In this document: in pieces, positions 49,969 through 59,700 of the stretch
Position numbering within the stretch: the stretch's first letter is position 1
Layout: every line of letters begins with the position of its first letter
Assembly: GCA_900544095.1 (NCBI GenBank)
Contig: UQTV01000001.1
Span: forward strand, 372,001 to 436,000
Direction of reading: 5' to 3'
Length of the DNA stretch: 64,000 nucleotides
Source: an uncultured Collinsella sp.
GTDB taxonomy: Bacteria > Actinomycetota > Coriobacteriia > Coriobacteriales > Coriobacteriaceae
Made by a program: the position numbers and the translations under genes
The notes under the pieces: model-generated
Told to the model about the DNA's origin: nothing
The model's input: only the letters and a program-made list of their open reading frames with translations
Database searches by the model: none

Positions 49969-51636
49969 TTAGAACAGGCCGGTGATGTTGCCGTCGTTGT
50001 CGACGTCGATGTTCTCGGCCGCAGGGACCTTGGGCAGGCCCGGCATGGTCAGAACACTGCCAGTCAGTGCGACCACAAAGTGGGCACCGGCGGAAACCTT
50101 GAGCTCGCGCACCGTGATGCGGAAGTTCTCGGGAGCGCCCAGGGCCTTGGCGTTGTCGCTAAAGCTGTACTGCGTCTTGGCCACGCACACCGGCAGGTTG
50201 CCAAAGCCGTTCTCGCGCAGCTCGGCGAGCTGGCGCTTGGCGGCCGGCGTAAAGTCAACACCGTCGGCGCGGTAGACCTTGGTGGCAATGGCCTCAAGAG
50301 CGTCGGCCACATCGGCGCCGTCCTCATAGGCAAACTTGAGCTCGCTCGGCTGCTCAATCAGACGCATGACCTCATCGGCAAGCTCGAGCGCGCCCTCGCC
50401 GCCCTTGGCCCAGACCTCGGAAAGCTTAACGTTGACGCCGAGCTTCTGGCACTCGGACTCGATGAGCGCAAGCTCGGCCTCGGTGTCCGTCGGGAAGCGG
50501 TTGATGGCGACCACGCAGGGCAGACCATAAACGTTCTGGATGTTGTCGACGTGACGCAGCAGGTTGGGCATGCCGGCCTTGAGTGCCTCGAGGTTCTCCT
50601 CGTTGAGGTCGGCCTTGGCGACGCCACCGTTGTACTTCAGCGCACGAGCGGTCGCGACGACCACGACGGCGCTGGGGCGAACGCCCGTCATACGGCACTT
50701 GATGTCGAGGAACTTCTCGGCACCCAGATCGGCACCGAAGCCGGCCTCGGTAATGGCAACATCGCCAAAGCGCATCGCCATACGCGTGGCCATGATAGAG
50801 TTGCAGCCGTGGGCGATGTTGGCGAAGGGGCCGCCGTGGACAAACGCGGGCGTGCCCTCGAGCGTTTGCACCAGGTTGGGCTTGAGCGCGTCCTTAAGCA
50901 ACGCGGCCATGGCACCCTGGGCCTTAAGGTCGCGGGCACGGACGGGCTCGCCGGCAAAGCTGTAGCCGACGACGATCTCGCCCAGGCGCTCCTTGAGGTC
51001 GCTGATGCTCGTAGACAGGCACAGGATTGCCATGACCTCGGAGGCGACGGTGATATCGAAGCCGTCCTCGCGCGGCACGCCCTGGGCCTTACCGCCAATA
51101 CCGTCGATGACGTGGCGCAGCTGACGGTCGTTCATATCGACGACGCGCTTCCAAGTGATGCGTTTAACGTCGATGCCAAGCTGGTTGCCCTGCTGGATGT
51201 GGTTATCAAGCATGGCGGCCAGCAGGTTGTTGGCAGCACCGATGGCATGGAAGTCGCCGGTAAAGTGCAGGTTGATATCCTCCATGGGGATCACCTGAGC
51301 CCAGCCGCCGCCGGCAGCACCGCCCTTAACACCAAAGACGGGGCCGAGCGAAGGCTCGCGCAGGGCCACGGCACTCTTGACGCCGCGACGACGCAGGCCA
51401 TCGGCCAGACCGATGGTCGTGGTGGTCTTGCCCTCGCCCGCAGGCGTTGGGTTGATAGCGGTCACGAGGACGAGCTTGGCCTGGTGATCGGTCGGCTCGT
51501 TGAGCAGTGAATAGTCGACCTTAGCCTTGTCGAAGCCGTACGGAATAAGGTGCTTAACGTCGACGCCGGCGTTCTTGGCCACCTCGGTAATAGGCAGCGG
51601 CGTGACAGAACGTGCGATTTCGATGTCAGTAGGCAT
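49969..51636 (-). CDS. fhs: Formate-tetrahydrofolate ligase
   Basis: 555 residues, the standard length. Makes 10-formyl-tetrahydrofolate from formate, THF and ATP. The P-loop NPTPAGEGKTTTTIGL is near residue 65. EPSLGPVFGVKGGAAGGG and the FGDVAITEAGFGADLGAEKF block are present. GAAAGG precedes the ATG at 51636. With folD and fchA at 38-40 kb it would feed formate into purine, methionyl-tRNA and serine synthesis; the genes for a complete Wood-Ljungdahl branch are not in the window. Confidence 0.96.
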   Translation of the reverse strand: MPTDIEIARSVTPLPITEVAKNAGVDVKHLIPYGFDKAKVDYSLLNEPTDHQAKLVLVTAINPTPAGEGKTTTTIGLADGLRRRGVKSAVALREPSLGPVFGVKGGAAGGGWAQVIPMEDINLHFTGDFHAIGAANNLLAAMLDNHIQQGNQLGIDVKRITWKRVVDMNDRQLRHVIDGIGGKAQGVPREDGFDITVASEVMAILCLSTSISDLKERLGEIVVGYSFAGEPVRARDLKAQGAMAALLKDALKPNLVQTLEGTPAFVHGGPFANIAHGCNSIMATRMAMRFGDVAITEAGFGADLGAEKFLDIKCRMTGVRPSAVVVVATARALKYNGGVAKADLNEENLEALKAGMPNLLRHVDNIQNVYGLPCVVAINRFPTDTEAELALIESECQKLGVNVKLSEVWAKGGEGALELADEVMRLIEQPSELKFAYEDGADVADALEAIATKVYRADGVDFTPAAKRQLAELRENGFGNLPVCVAKTQYSFSDNAKALGAPENFRITVRELKVSAGAHFVVALTGSVLTMPGLPKVPAAENIDVDNDGNITGLF

Positions 51637-51780
51637 GGGCGGTCCTTTCGTTACCGAATGAGAAAAAGACCAATTCAGCATAGCACGGGCGCGCAATAGT
51701 AAAACGCCCATAACCGATGAACGGCGATATGTTTACCCGATGCCCGGCGATAGCCCAACAGCCCGCCAAAACAAAGCGCC

Positions 51781-52848
51781 CTAAACGGTAGGTTCAATCC
51801 CCAGGTGCTCAAAGGTGCGCAGGGTTGCCTGACGGCCCTGCGGCGTACGAATCATCAACCCGCACTGCAGCAAATAGGGCTCATAGACATCCTCGAGCGT
51901 GCCCGGGTCCTCGCCCACCGCGCTGGCAAGGGTCGTAAGTCCCACGGCACGACCGGAGAACGTCTTGGCAAGCGTCTCCAAGATACGAATATCCATCCAG
52001 TCCAGGCCGAGCTCGTCGATCTCGAAGAACTCGAGCGCCTGGCGACAGATATCGAGCTCGATGGGACCGTTGCCGCGCACCTGTGCGTAATCGCGCACGC
52101 GCTTGAGCAGGCGGTTGGCAAGACGCGGCGTGCCGCGCGAACGCGAGCCGATCTCAAGTGCACTGGGATGGTCGATCGCCACGCCCAGAATAGTTGCCGA
52201 GCGCGTCACAATCTGCGCGAGCTCTTCGACCGTGTAGTAATCCAGGCGATATGAAATGCCAAAGCGGTCGCGCAACGGGCCGGTCAACATGCCTGAGCGG
52301 GTCGTTGCTGCTACCAGCGTAAACTTGGGGATATCCAGGCGAATCGAGCGCGCCGCCGGACCCTTGCCAATCACGATATCGAGGGCAAAGTCCTCCATCG
52401 CGGGGTACAGGACTTCCTCGACCGAACGGTTGAGGCGGTGGATCTCGTCGATAAACAGCACATCACCCGGCTGCAAGTTGGTAAGGATGGCCGCCAGGTC
52501 GCCCGTACGCGCGATGGCCGGGCCACTCGTCGTTTTTATCTGAGCGCCCAACTCGTTGGCGATTACGGTGGCCAGCGTGGTCTTGCCCAGGCCCGGAGGA
52601 CCCGAGAAGATCACGTGGTCGAGCGTCTCCCCACGGCTCTGCGCCGCTTCGATCAACACGCGCAGGCTCTGCTTGATATGCTCCTGGCCGCAGTAATCGT
52701 CCAGGCGCTGGGGGCGCAAAGTGCGATCGACATCGAGGTCCTCGGCCGTCAGCTCCGAGCCCACCATGCGCTCGCCGTGCGCCATGGATGCCGCCGGCGA
52801 GTTGCCGGGCGTCGCCCACAGGTCCTGAGAGTCATCGGCTTCCCACAT
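51781..52848 (-). CDS. ruvB: Holliday junction branch migration helicase RuvB
   Basis: 355 residues. AAA+ motor of the RuvABC resolvasome. Walker A GPPGLGKTT near residue 75, Walker B LFIDEIHRLN, sensor 1 VAATTRSG, the arginine finger in PLRDRFG and the C-terminal winged helix. Last gene of a coupled ruvC-ruvA-ruvB operon: its ATG overlaps the ruvA stop by one base (TGATG). Confidence 0.96.
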   Translation of the reverse strand: MWEADDSQDLWATPGNSPAASMAHGERMVGSELTAEDLDVDRTLRPQRLDDYCGQEHIKQSLRVLIEAAQSRGETLDHVIFSGPPGLGKTTLATVIANELGAQIKTTSGPAIARTGDLAAILTNLQPGDVLFIDEIHRLNRSVEEVLYPAMEDFALDIVIGKGPAARSIRLDIPKFTLVAATTRSGMLTGPLRDRFGISYRLDYYTVEELAQIVTRSATILGVAIDHPSALEIGSRSRGTPRLANRLLKRVRDYAQVRGNGPIELDICRQALEFFEIDELGLDWMDIRILETLAKTFSGRAVGLTTLASAVGEDPGTLEDVYEPYLLQCGLMIRTPQGRQATLRTFEHLGIEPTV

Positions 52849-53468
52849 CACGCATCCATTCCGAGTCGCTTAAGCGCCGCGCCGAGCAAATCCTCGACAC
52901 GCATATCCTGCCCATCATACCCGCTCAGAGCGACATCGGTCTCCTGCGGGCTAAAGCCCATGGAAAGGAGTGCCGCACGGGCGTCATCGATCGCCGAAGG
53001 AGCGGCGGCGGGCACGGGCATCGCAACCTGACCGGGGATCGCATCGACCGGCACAAAGCCCTTGTCCTTGGCAAAGGTGCTCTTGAGCTCCAAGATGAGG
53101 CGCTGGGCGGTCTTTTTGCCCACGCCGGGCACCTTGGCCATGCCCTTGTCGTCCTCGGCCATCACCAGGGAATACAGCTGTCCCACGGTATAGGTGGAAA
53201 GTACGGCGAGCGCCAAGCGCGGGCCAACGCCCGAGACGGACACAAGCCGGTCGAACATCGTGCGCTCATCCTTAGAGGAAAAACCGAAAAGTGTCATAGC
53301 GTCCTCGCGCACCTGCATACGGGTATAGAGGCGCACCTCACCGCCGGGCGTAGGCAGCGTGGCCGCAGTGCCGCCAGAAATGCCGAGTTCAAAGCCAACG
53401 CCCGACACGTCGACGACAGCAGAGCTCATCGTGGCCTCGACAAGCGTTCCGTGGAGCTGGGAAATCAT
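52848..53468 (-). CDS. ruvA: Holliday junction DNA-binding protein RuvA
   Basis: 206 residues. OB-fold at 1-64, tandem helix-hairpin-helix motifs in LVSVSGVGPRLALAVLS and KVPGVGKKTAQRLILEL, and a C-terminal UBA-like domain (ARAALLSMGFSPQETDVAL) that contacts RuvB, after a Pro/Ala linker. The start ATG at 53468 overlaps the ruvC stop by one base. A much longer open frame upstream belongs to another frame of ruvC and is not used. Confidence 0.96.
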   Translation of the reverse strand: MISQLHGTLVEATMSSAVVDVSGVGFELGISGGTAATLPTPGGEVRLYTRMQVREDAMTLFGFSSKDERTMFDRLVSVSGVGPRLALAVLSTYTVGQLYSLVMAEDDKGMAKVPGVGKKTAQRLILELKSTFAKDKGFVPVDAIPGQVAMPVPAAAPSAIDDARAALLSMGFSPQETDVALSGYDGQDMRVEDLLGAALKRLGMDA

Positions 53469-53989
53469 CAGTATCCGGTTCCTCTCTGTTGATAGAACTC
53501 GCCACCGGTGAGGGCGCGGGTGCGGCTGAGGTTTACGTGGCAGATGGCGCAAGCCAGGGCATCGGCGGCATGGTCGGGATGAGGGTCGTGGTCGAGCTGC
53601 GTGAGCGTGCGCACCATGTAGGCGACCTGCCGCTTGTCCGCGGCGCCGGTACCCACCACAGCCTGCTTGATCTGCATAGGCGTGTACTCGCCGATCTCGA
53701 GCGCGCACTCCGAAAGCGCCACGAGCGCGGCACCGCGGGCATGTGCCGTGGGGATTGCCGAGCGGACATTAGCGCCAAAGTAGATGCTCTCGATAGCAGC
53801 AGTATCGGGTCGATAACGCTCCACGACGCCCTTGAGGTCGCGGGCGATATGCGACAGGCGCACCGCGAGCGGACTACCCGCGCTGGTCTCGATACAACCG
53901 TAGGCACGGCAGCGAACCTCGCCGCGCCGCTCCTCGATAATCCCCCAACCCGTATGGGCCAAACCGGGGTCGATACCCAAAATGACCAA
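53468..53989 (-). CDS. ruvC: Crossover junction endodeoxyribonuclease RuvC
   Basis: 173 residues, RNase H-like resolvase. Catalytic residues: Asp in LGIDPGLAHTGWG, Glu in AAIESIYFG and the C-terminal DHAADALACA with the last Asp pair. The start appears to be TTG at 53989 with GGGAGG five bases before it; no ATG is available. First gene of the ruvCAB operon. Confidence 0.95.
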   Translation of the reverse strand: MVILGIDPGLAHTGWGIIEERRGEVRCRAYGCIETSAGSPLAVRLSHIARDLKGVVERYRPDTAAIESIYFGANVRSAIPTAHARGAALVALSECALEIGEYTPMQIKQAVVGTGAADKRQVAYMVRTLTQLDHDPHPDHAADALACAICHVNLSRTRALTGGEFYQQRGTGY

Positions 53990-54126
53990 GCCAACCTCCC
54001 CTCGTCACAAGTACAGCACAAGGCAAGGCCCCGAGCATCATTCACGAACGTCTGTTCTAGAATAACACAACGGGGCCAAGATGCTTAGTTGAAGTGTCGG
54101 GGTTGGAAGCGAATCCTATCCCATAG

Positions 54127-56112
54127 TTAGTTTTGAGAGAAAAAGGGAAACTGCCTCGGATCCACCGGCGGATGCGGCATCGGGCCACCCTGGGGCCCAC
54201 CCTGCGGGCCACCCTGGCCGCCCATCATCTTATCGATGGCGTCCTGGACCTCGCCCTCAAACTTCTTCATACCCTCGTGCAAACGACGCTGACCGTCCTC
54301 AGAGCGCAGCTCCTCCATCTGCTCGGGCGAAATACCCAGCAGCTCACCCAAAATGCCCATCATCTCACCGCGCATACGGTCACTCGTATCGTCGTCGGCA
54401 AAGCGACGCACCTCGGCGCGCGCCAGCGAATCAACCGTCATGCGCTCCTTGCCGTTGAGCCCCAGATCGGACCACGCAAGCATGTACGGCCAGGCGCGCT
54501 CGGCAAACGAACGGGCAGAGACGATCGACGCCGTCGGCAGCATGCGGCGGGCGGCCTCGCCCTGACGCACGAGCATCAGCAGCAGCGAGCAGGCCTCAGG
54601 CTTGCCAGCGGCCATCGGGATGTCGTCGAAAGATCGATTGCGGTCCACGTGCGCCTCGAGCGCGCCATCGACCTCACCCGGCTCAAGCCCGCCGAGCAGC
54701 TGTGCCGCGCGGTCGAGCATATCGACCGGACCGTCGAGCGTCGAGAGCGCCTGCGCCAGCACTCGCTCCATACAATCTTCCACCGCGTTGAGCGTCACGA
54801 GCTCTTGGGGCACCACGGCAGACGTGCGGTTGCGCACACGCGCCACAAACTCAAGCGTCGACAGGTACACATCGCCAAAGGGCGCGTAATCGCCCTGGTA
54901 GCCGCCGCAAAGCGCCGGCGCCGCCAGCGCGTACTCGGTTTTGGACAGCGGGCTCAGCGCCATCGCACCCAGCTCGAGCGCCGTGTCCTCCAGCATGAGG
55001 CCCAGCGTGCGCGAGCGCAGACGCTCGGCATCGCCCGCCGACACGTCGCGATCGAGCACACGCGCCGCATCCGGTGCATCGCGCTCGACGGTGCGAATGT
55101 GCAGACGCTCGGCGATGGCGCGGACGGCGGCACAGCGGGCAGCCTCGGCCTCTTCCTGCGCCGGCGTAAAGATACGGTTGCGCCCCAGCACCAGGCCAAT
55201 CACATTACGCGGGCCCAGAGCGTCGACGGTCAGCGCCGCCAGCAGGGACGACGGCAAGTCGCCCTCGAGCGCCACCACAGCACGCGACGCACCGTGGGCT
55301 CGGGCGTTGTCGCGCACGGCGAGCACCAGCGCCTGCCACAGCCACTCCTCGGAACGGAACTCGGGCAGTTCGTGATCTTCCAGGGCATCGAGCATCACGC
55401 CGCGCTGAATCTCCTGAACCAGCAGGCTCTCCTCAAAACACGGCGCCTGGGCCACCACACGACCACAGTCGTCGAGCACAAACGAACCGCCGGTATACAC
55501 CGACTCGTCATAAGCACCGACCGGCGCCATACAGGCAAACCACACGCTGCGCTTGGATGCGATCTTGCGGTAGGCGCCGCTGCGAACGGCGGCAATGGCG
55601 GCAGTCTCGCGGTCGGTCATGTCAAACGCATTGAATTGGAAATACGCAATGAGGTCAACACCGGTCGGCAACATCTCGAGTTCGCGGTCCAAGTCAAAAA
55701 TCACGGCGATGCGCACGCCGTCCACGTCGAACACCGGCGGCGCCCAACGCGTGTCGTTGTTCTCGCCACGCTGCAGGGCAATGCTCGAACGCGCCGGCAC
55801 CACATGACCGTCCTTGAGCATCATGTAGTCGAGCAGCGGCTGACCCTCAAACGAAACCGCCGCGGGCACGATGCAGATCATGTCAAGCTCCTGGATGCGC
55901 TCGGCGACACCAGTCAAGCCGGCAAGCATGTCGTGCTCAAAGTCGGCAGCGCCCACCAGGCCACCGGGCATGGCGCCCATAAAGAGCGGAGCCGGAACGC
56001 ACAGCACGCGCGCCCCGCGCTCGTGGGCCAGACGAGCCTGGTCCTCGATGCGGCCGCAAATGCCCTCAATATCACCCAGGCGCATATCGATCTGTGCAAG
56101 CGCGAGCTTCAT
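54127..56112 (-). CDS. NAD-synthetase-like protein with inactivated nitrilase and synthetase sites
   Basis: 661 residues, laid out like glutamine-dependent NadE: a nitrilase-type amidase at 1-250 followed by an ATP-pyrophosphatase domain. Expected catalytic residues are gone. The amidase Glu (PEL) is Ala41 in VPAPLFMGAMPGG. The Cys of xICED is Phe139 in IAVIFDLDREL. The synthetase loop SGGxDS reads EGDLPS at 283-288 in VVALEGDLPSSLLAALTVDALGP, although the bases around it are conserved. A charged helix near 600 and a Gly/Pro/Gln-rich tail replace the usual end. It is an intact, well-expressed-looking frame, so a non-enzymatic role is likely. Opens at ATG 56112. Confidence 0.75.
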   Translation of the reverse strand: MKLALAQIDMRLGDIEGICGRIEDQARLAHERGARVLCVPAPLFMGAMPGGLVGAADFEHDMLAGLTGVAERIQELDMICIVPAAVSFEGQPLLDYMMLKDGHVVPARSSIALQRGENNDTRWAPPVFDVDGVRIAVIFDLDRELEMLPTGVDLIAYFQFNAFDMTDRETAAIAAVRSGAYRKIASKRSVWFACMAPVGAYDESVYTGGSFVLDDCGRVVAQAPCFEESLLVQEIQRGVMLDALEDHELPEFRSEEWLWQALVLAVRDNARAHGASRAVVALEGDLPSSLLAALTVDALGPRNVIGLVLGRNRIFTPAQEEAEAARCAAVRAIAERLHIRTVERDAPDAARVLDRDVSAGDAERLRSRTLGLMLEDTALELGAMALSPLSKTEYALAAPALCGGYQGDYAPFGDVYLSTLEFVARVRNRTSAVVPQELVTLNAVEDCMERVLAQALSTLDGPVDMLDRAAQLLGGLEPGEVDGALEAHVDRNRSFDDIPMAAGKPEACSLLLMLVRQGEAARRMLPTASIVSARSFAERAWPYMLAWSDLGLNGKERMTVDSLARAEVRRFADDDTSDRMRGEMMGILGELLGISPEQMEELRSEDGQRRLHEGMKKFEGEVQDAIDKMMGGQGGPQGGPQGGPMPHPPVDPRQFPFFSQN

Positions 56113-56229
56113 GGCTCAGCCCTTTCCGTCGTAAACCATCGAAATCGTAGTAAAAGCGCCGGCCGCATGATGCAGTCGGCGCTCGCATGTGCATATGCTA
56201 GCTATGATACCCCGAGCGGGGGCGCGCTC

Positions 56230-56592
56230 CTAGAACGTCGCGGACCACAGCCCGTGCAGGTTGCAGTAGGCATAGACGGTACCGGTCTTGGAACCGCCGG
56301 CAAAAAACGTCGCGGGCTTCATGCCGGGCTCAAGGTAATGGACCTCTAAGCGGCCCTCGGCCTCAAGGGCGATCCACTCAATATAGTGCTCGGGCAGGCT
56401 GGGGTGCTCGACCGAGCCAACGCGTGCGCGAATCACGTGACCGTCGCGCTCGGTCTCGACAACAGGCACGTGCTTCTCGTGCGCCGCGTCCTCAGTGTTT
56501 GCGGTCAGTTCCGTGCAACCGGCAGGGGTTGCAACGTCGTTGCCAAGGGCGGCAATGAGCTTACCGTCGGGGTCCTTAAAGAATTTCGCCAT
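56230..56592 (-). CDS. Superoxide reductase, desulfoferrodoxin/neelaredoxin domain
   Basis: 120 residues. Reduces superoxide to hydrogen peroxide without making oxygen, useful for an anaerobe. The non-haem iron ligands are visible: EKHVP with His, HPSLPEHYIEW with His, and YCNLHGLW with Cys and His. The N-terminal desulforedoxin FeS4 domain of long desulfoferrodoxins is absent, replaced by about 20 residues (MAKFFKDPDGKLIAALGND). Start at 56592 after AAAGGAGAACATC. The open frame upstream is not supported. Confidence 0.9.
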   Translation of the reverse strand: MAKFFKDPDGKLIAALGNDVATPAGCTELTANTEDAAHEKHVPVVETERDGHVIRARVGSVEHPSLPEHYIEWIALEAEGRLEVHYLEPGMKPATFFAGGSKTGTVYAYCNLHGLWSATF

Positions 56593-56742
56593 GATGTTCT
56601 CCTTTGCTGACGTGCCAATGTTCTTGATGGTTCTTATGCCCAAAGGCAGACAAACCATCCACGGCATTGCAAATGAACACATAACGGGCGGGGACGATGG
56701 GGCAGCGTGCGCTATCCGCCCTGGCGGCCCCACCCGAGCGGG

Positions 56743-59700
56743 TTAGCGCCCGTCGCCGCCCAGCAGCGCCAGAACATCTTCGCGGGTAAACAGCGCCGAC
56801 GAGATGCCGTCGCCGCCGAGCACGCTGTTGACCAGGTCGCGCTTGGACTCCTGCATCTGCATAATGCGCTCCTCGATCGTGTCCTTGGCGATGAGCTTGT
56901 ACACGGTCACGGTATGTTGCTGGCCAATACGGTGCGCGCGGTCGGTCGCCTGGTCCTGCGCTGCCACGTTCCACCACGGGTCGTAGTGGATGACCACGTC
57001 GGCCGCCGTCAGGTTAAGGCCCACGCCGCCCGCCTTGAGCGAAATCAAAAAGACCGGAACCTCGCCCGCTTGGAACTGCGCGACCATCTTGGCGCGGCTC
57101 TCCTTAGACGAAGCGCCCGTGAGCTTAAGGAAGGCGATGTCCTCCTTGGCCAAGCGCTTACCGATGATATCGAGCATACCCGTAAACTGGCTGAACAACA
57201 GGATGCGATGCCCGCCGTCGAGTGCGCCGTGCACGAGCTCCATACACGTATCGAGCTTGGCGCTCCCCGCCTTGTAATCCTCGTAGTGTAGACGCGGGTC
57301 GCAGCAGATCCGGCGCAGCTTGGTGAGCTCGGCGAGCACCTTGAGTTTGTCCTTCTTAAACTCCCCAGCCTCGCGGTGCTGCACCTGCTGGGCGATGCGG
57401 TCCTGGTTGGCCAGGTAGAGCTTGCGCTGCTCGCCGGTAAGCTGCGCCATGACGGTGTCTTCGATCTTCTCGGGCAGGTCGGCCACCACGTCTTCCTTAA
57501 CACGGCGCAGCACAAACGGCGACACGAGCGCCTGCAGGCGAGCGGCGCTATCGCCCTCGGCATGCTCGACGGGGCTCTCAAAGCGCTTGGCAAACGACTC
57601 GCGCGTCCCCAAAAGGCCCGGCATCAAAAAGTCGAAGATGCTCCAGAGCTCGGACAGGCGGTTTTCGATGGGCGTGCCCGTCAGGGCAAAGCGCACGCCG
57701 GCAGGCAGGCGCTTGGCGGCGCGCGCCACCTGCGTGAGCGGATTTTTAATGTACTGTGCCTCATCGAGCACCACGCGGGCAAAATCCCGCTCGACGTACT
57801 CGTCGATATCGCGCCGCATAAGGTCATACGACGTCACGACCACGCTATGCTCGGCCACGCCGGCGATCTGCACGCGGCGTTGAGCCTTGGCGCCCACAAT
57901 GGCGCACACATCGAGCGACGGGGCAAAGCGCTCCAGCTCGGCAGTCCAGTTGTACACGAGTGAGGCCGGGCATACCACGAGCGTGGGCTTGGTGTCCCCC
58001 GCCTCCACGCGCGCCAGAATATGCGCAATCATCTGGAGCGTTTTGCCCAGGCCCATGTCGTCGGCCAAGATGCCGCCAAGGCCCAGGTGTTCGAGCGAGC
58101 CGAGCCACTGGTATCCGTCGACCTGGTAGCCGCGCATCGTTGCCTTGAGCGATGCCGGCACCGTAAAGTCCATCTTGCCGAGCGTGTCCAGGCGCTCGAC
58201 GGTACGGCGGAACGCAGCGTCGCGATCGGCCTCGAGCGCCGGCGTGCGTGCGAGCATGCTGTCGACGAACAGGGTGCTCGACGCGGGAAGCGACACGCCG
58301 TCGAGCAGGTCGACGGCATCGACACCCAGGTCCTCGGCAAGGCCAAACGCGGCGCGCGCCCCCTCGTCCAGGCGAATGATGTCGCCGGACGTAAGGCGCG
58401 CAAACGTTTGATGGCGCTTGTACGAATCGAGATAGACGGCAAGGTCCGCGGCCGAAAGCCCGCTCGCGCCCAGCTCGACATCGAGCAGATTGCTCTTAAC
58501 GGTCGCACGAACCGAGAGCTTGGGCGCGGGGCGGACCGAGATCTGGCGCAGACGGTCGCTGAGCATGATCTCACCCAGTTCGGACAGGGCAGACAGGCCC
58601 TCGGTCAGCAGGCAGAACAAGCGGGCGTCATCGCGCTCCTCAAACGCCAGGCCGCGCTCGTAGAAATCGAAGTACAGGGCCGCCGTATCCATAACGCGAA
58701 ACTCCGCCACCTCGTCGCGGGGCGGCACACCGGGGCGCTGCTCTTCGAAGGGGCTGCCCGGAGCGCCCAGGCTAAAGAGATCCGCCGACCAATCGCCGTA
58801 GGTAACCGTAATTTTGCAGGTCACGAGCCCATCGTCGACGCCGATCGCCATAGCAAAGCTCGGCTCGGGTGCCACGGTATCGAGCGCGGCGGGCGCGGTG
58901 AGGTCGGTGTAGTCGCGCAAAATGGGCAGCGCCATACGGCAGAACTCACCCACCTGCTCGGCGGCAATATGGGCGGGCGTGCGGCACGGCAGCAAGCGCG
59001 ACAAAAAAGGTGCGGCATGCTGAGCAAATGCAGCGTCGGTACGGCGCGCGCGGCGCGTGTCAACCAAGTAGGCGGCATCGCCCGACGCAAAGCAGTACAT
59101 ATCGGCGGGCAGGCGCAGGTCATAGCTACCACCAGCCGCCGGCGCGATTTTGGCGGCAAGCAGCGGTGGGCGCTTAGCGGATGCCTCGTCCTCCCCTTGC
59201 GGAGACAGCTCAACCGCCACGTCGTAGGTGCGATGCGTCGTCATCCCCCGCGACCAGGCGGGCTCAAAGGAGATGGTCTGGCCGCGCAGCAGGTCCAGCA
59301 CATATACGATGCTATGCTCGGACAGCGGCAACTGACGCTCGGCAACAAAACCACTGCGGGCAAAGTCGTACGACGCCGAACGCGAGCTTGTGATGTCATC
59401 GAGATAGGCAACTGTCGTCACAACAAGGTTGAGCAGCTTTGCCGATGTTTCGTCAAAGGCCTCAGGTGAATGGACAAACGTGAGCTTCTTGCCATAGGAG
59501 AACGTGCCGCCGCGCACGTAGGCATCGGCCATGCCGTCGATGTCCTTGACCACGTAGGAGACCGATCCACAGCGAATGCGGAACTCGAGCGCCCAGCTAA
59601 AGCGGTCAGCGAACAGCGGATTGTAGTACGGCACCAACGAGGGCTCCAACGCCGCTTTGGGGGCGTCGGGATCAACGGCACCGGCAAGCTTGCGGCGCAT

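Noticed and set aside
52848..53708. A 286-residue RuvA extended to 53708
   Set aside because: The extra 80 residues are another frame of ruvC. RuvA proper starts at 53468 with MISQLHGTLVEA, overlapping the ruvC stop.
54133..56349. A 738-codon open frame on the plus strand over the NAD-synthetase-like gene
   Set aside because: High GC leaves the antisense frame open. Its product is rich in Arg and His, has no domain and no ribosome-binding site, while the minus-strand frame has recognisable folds.
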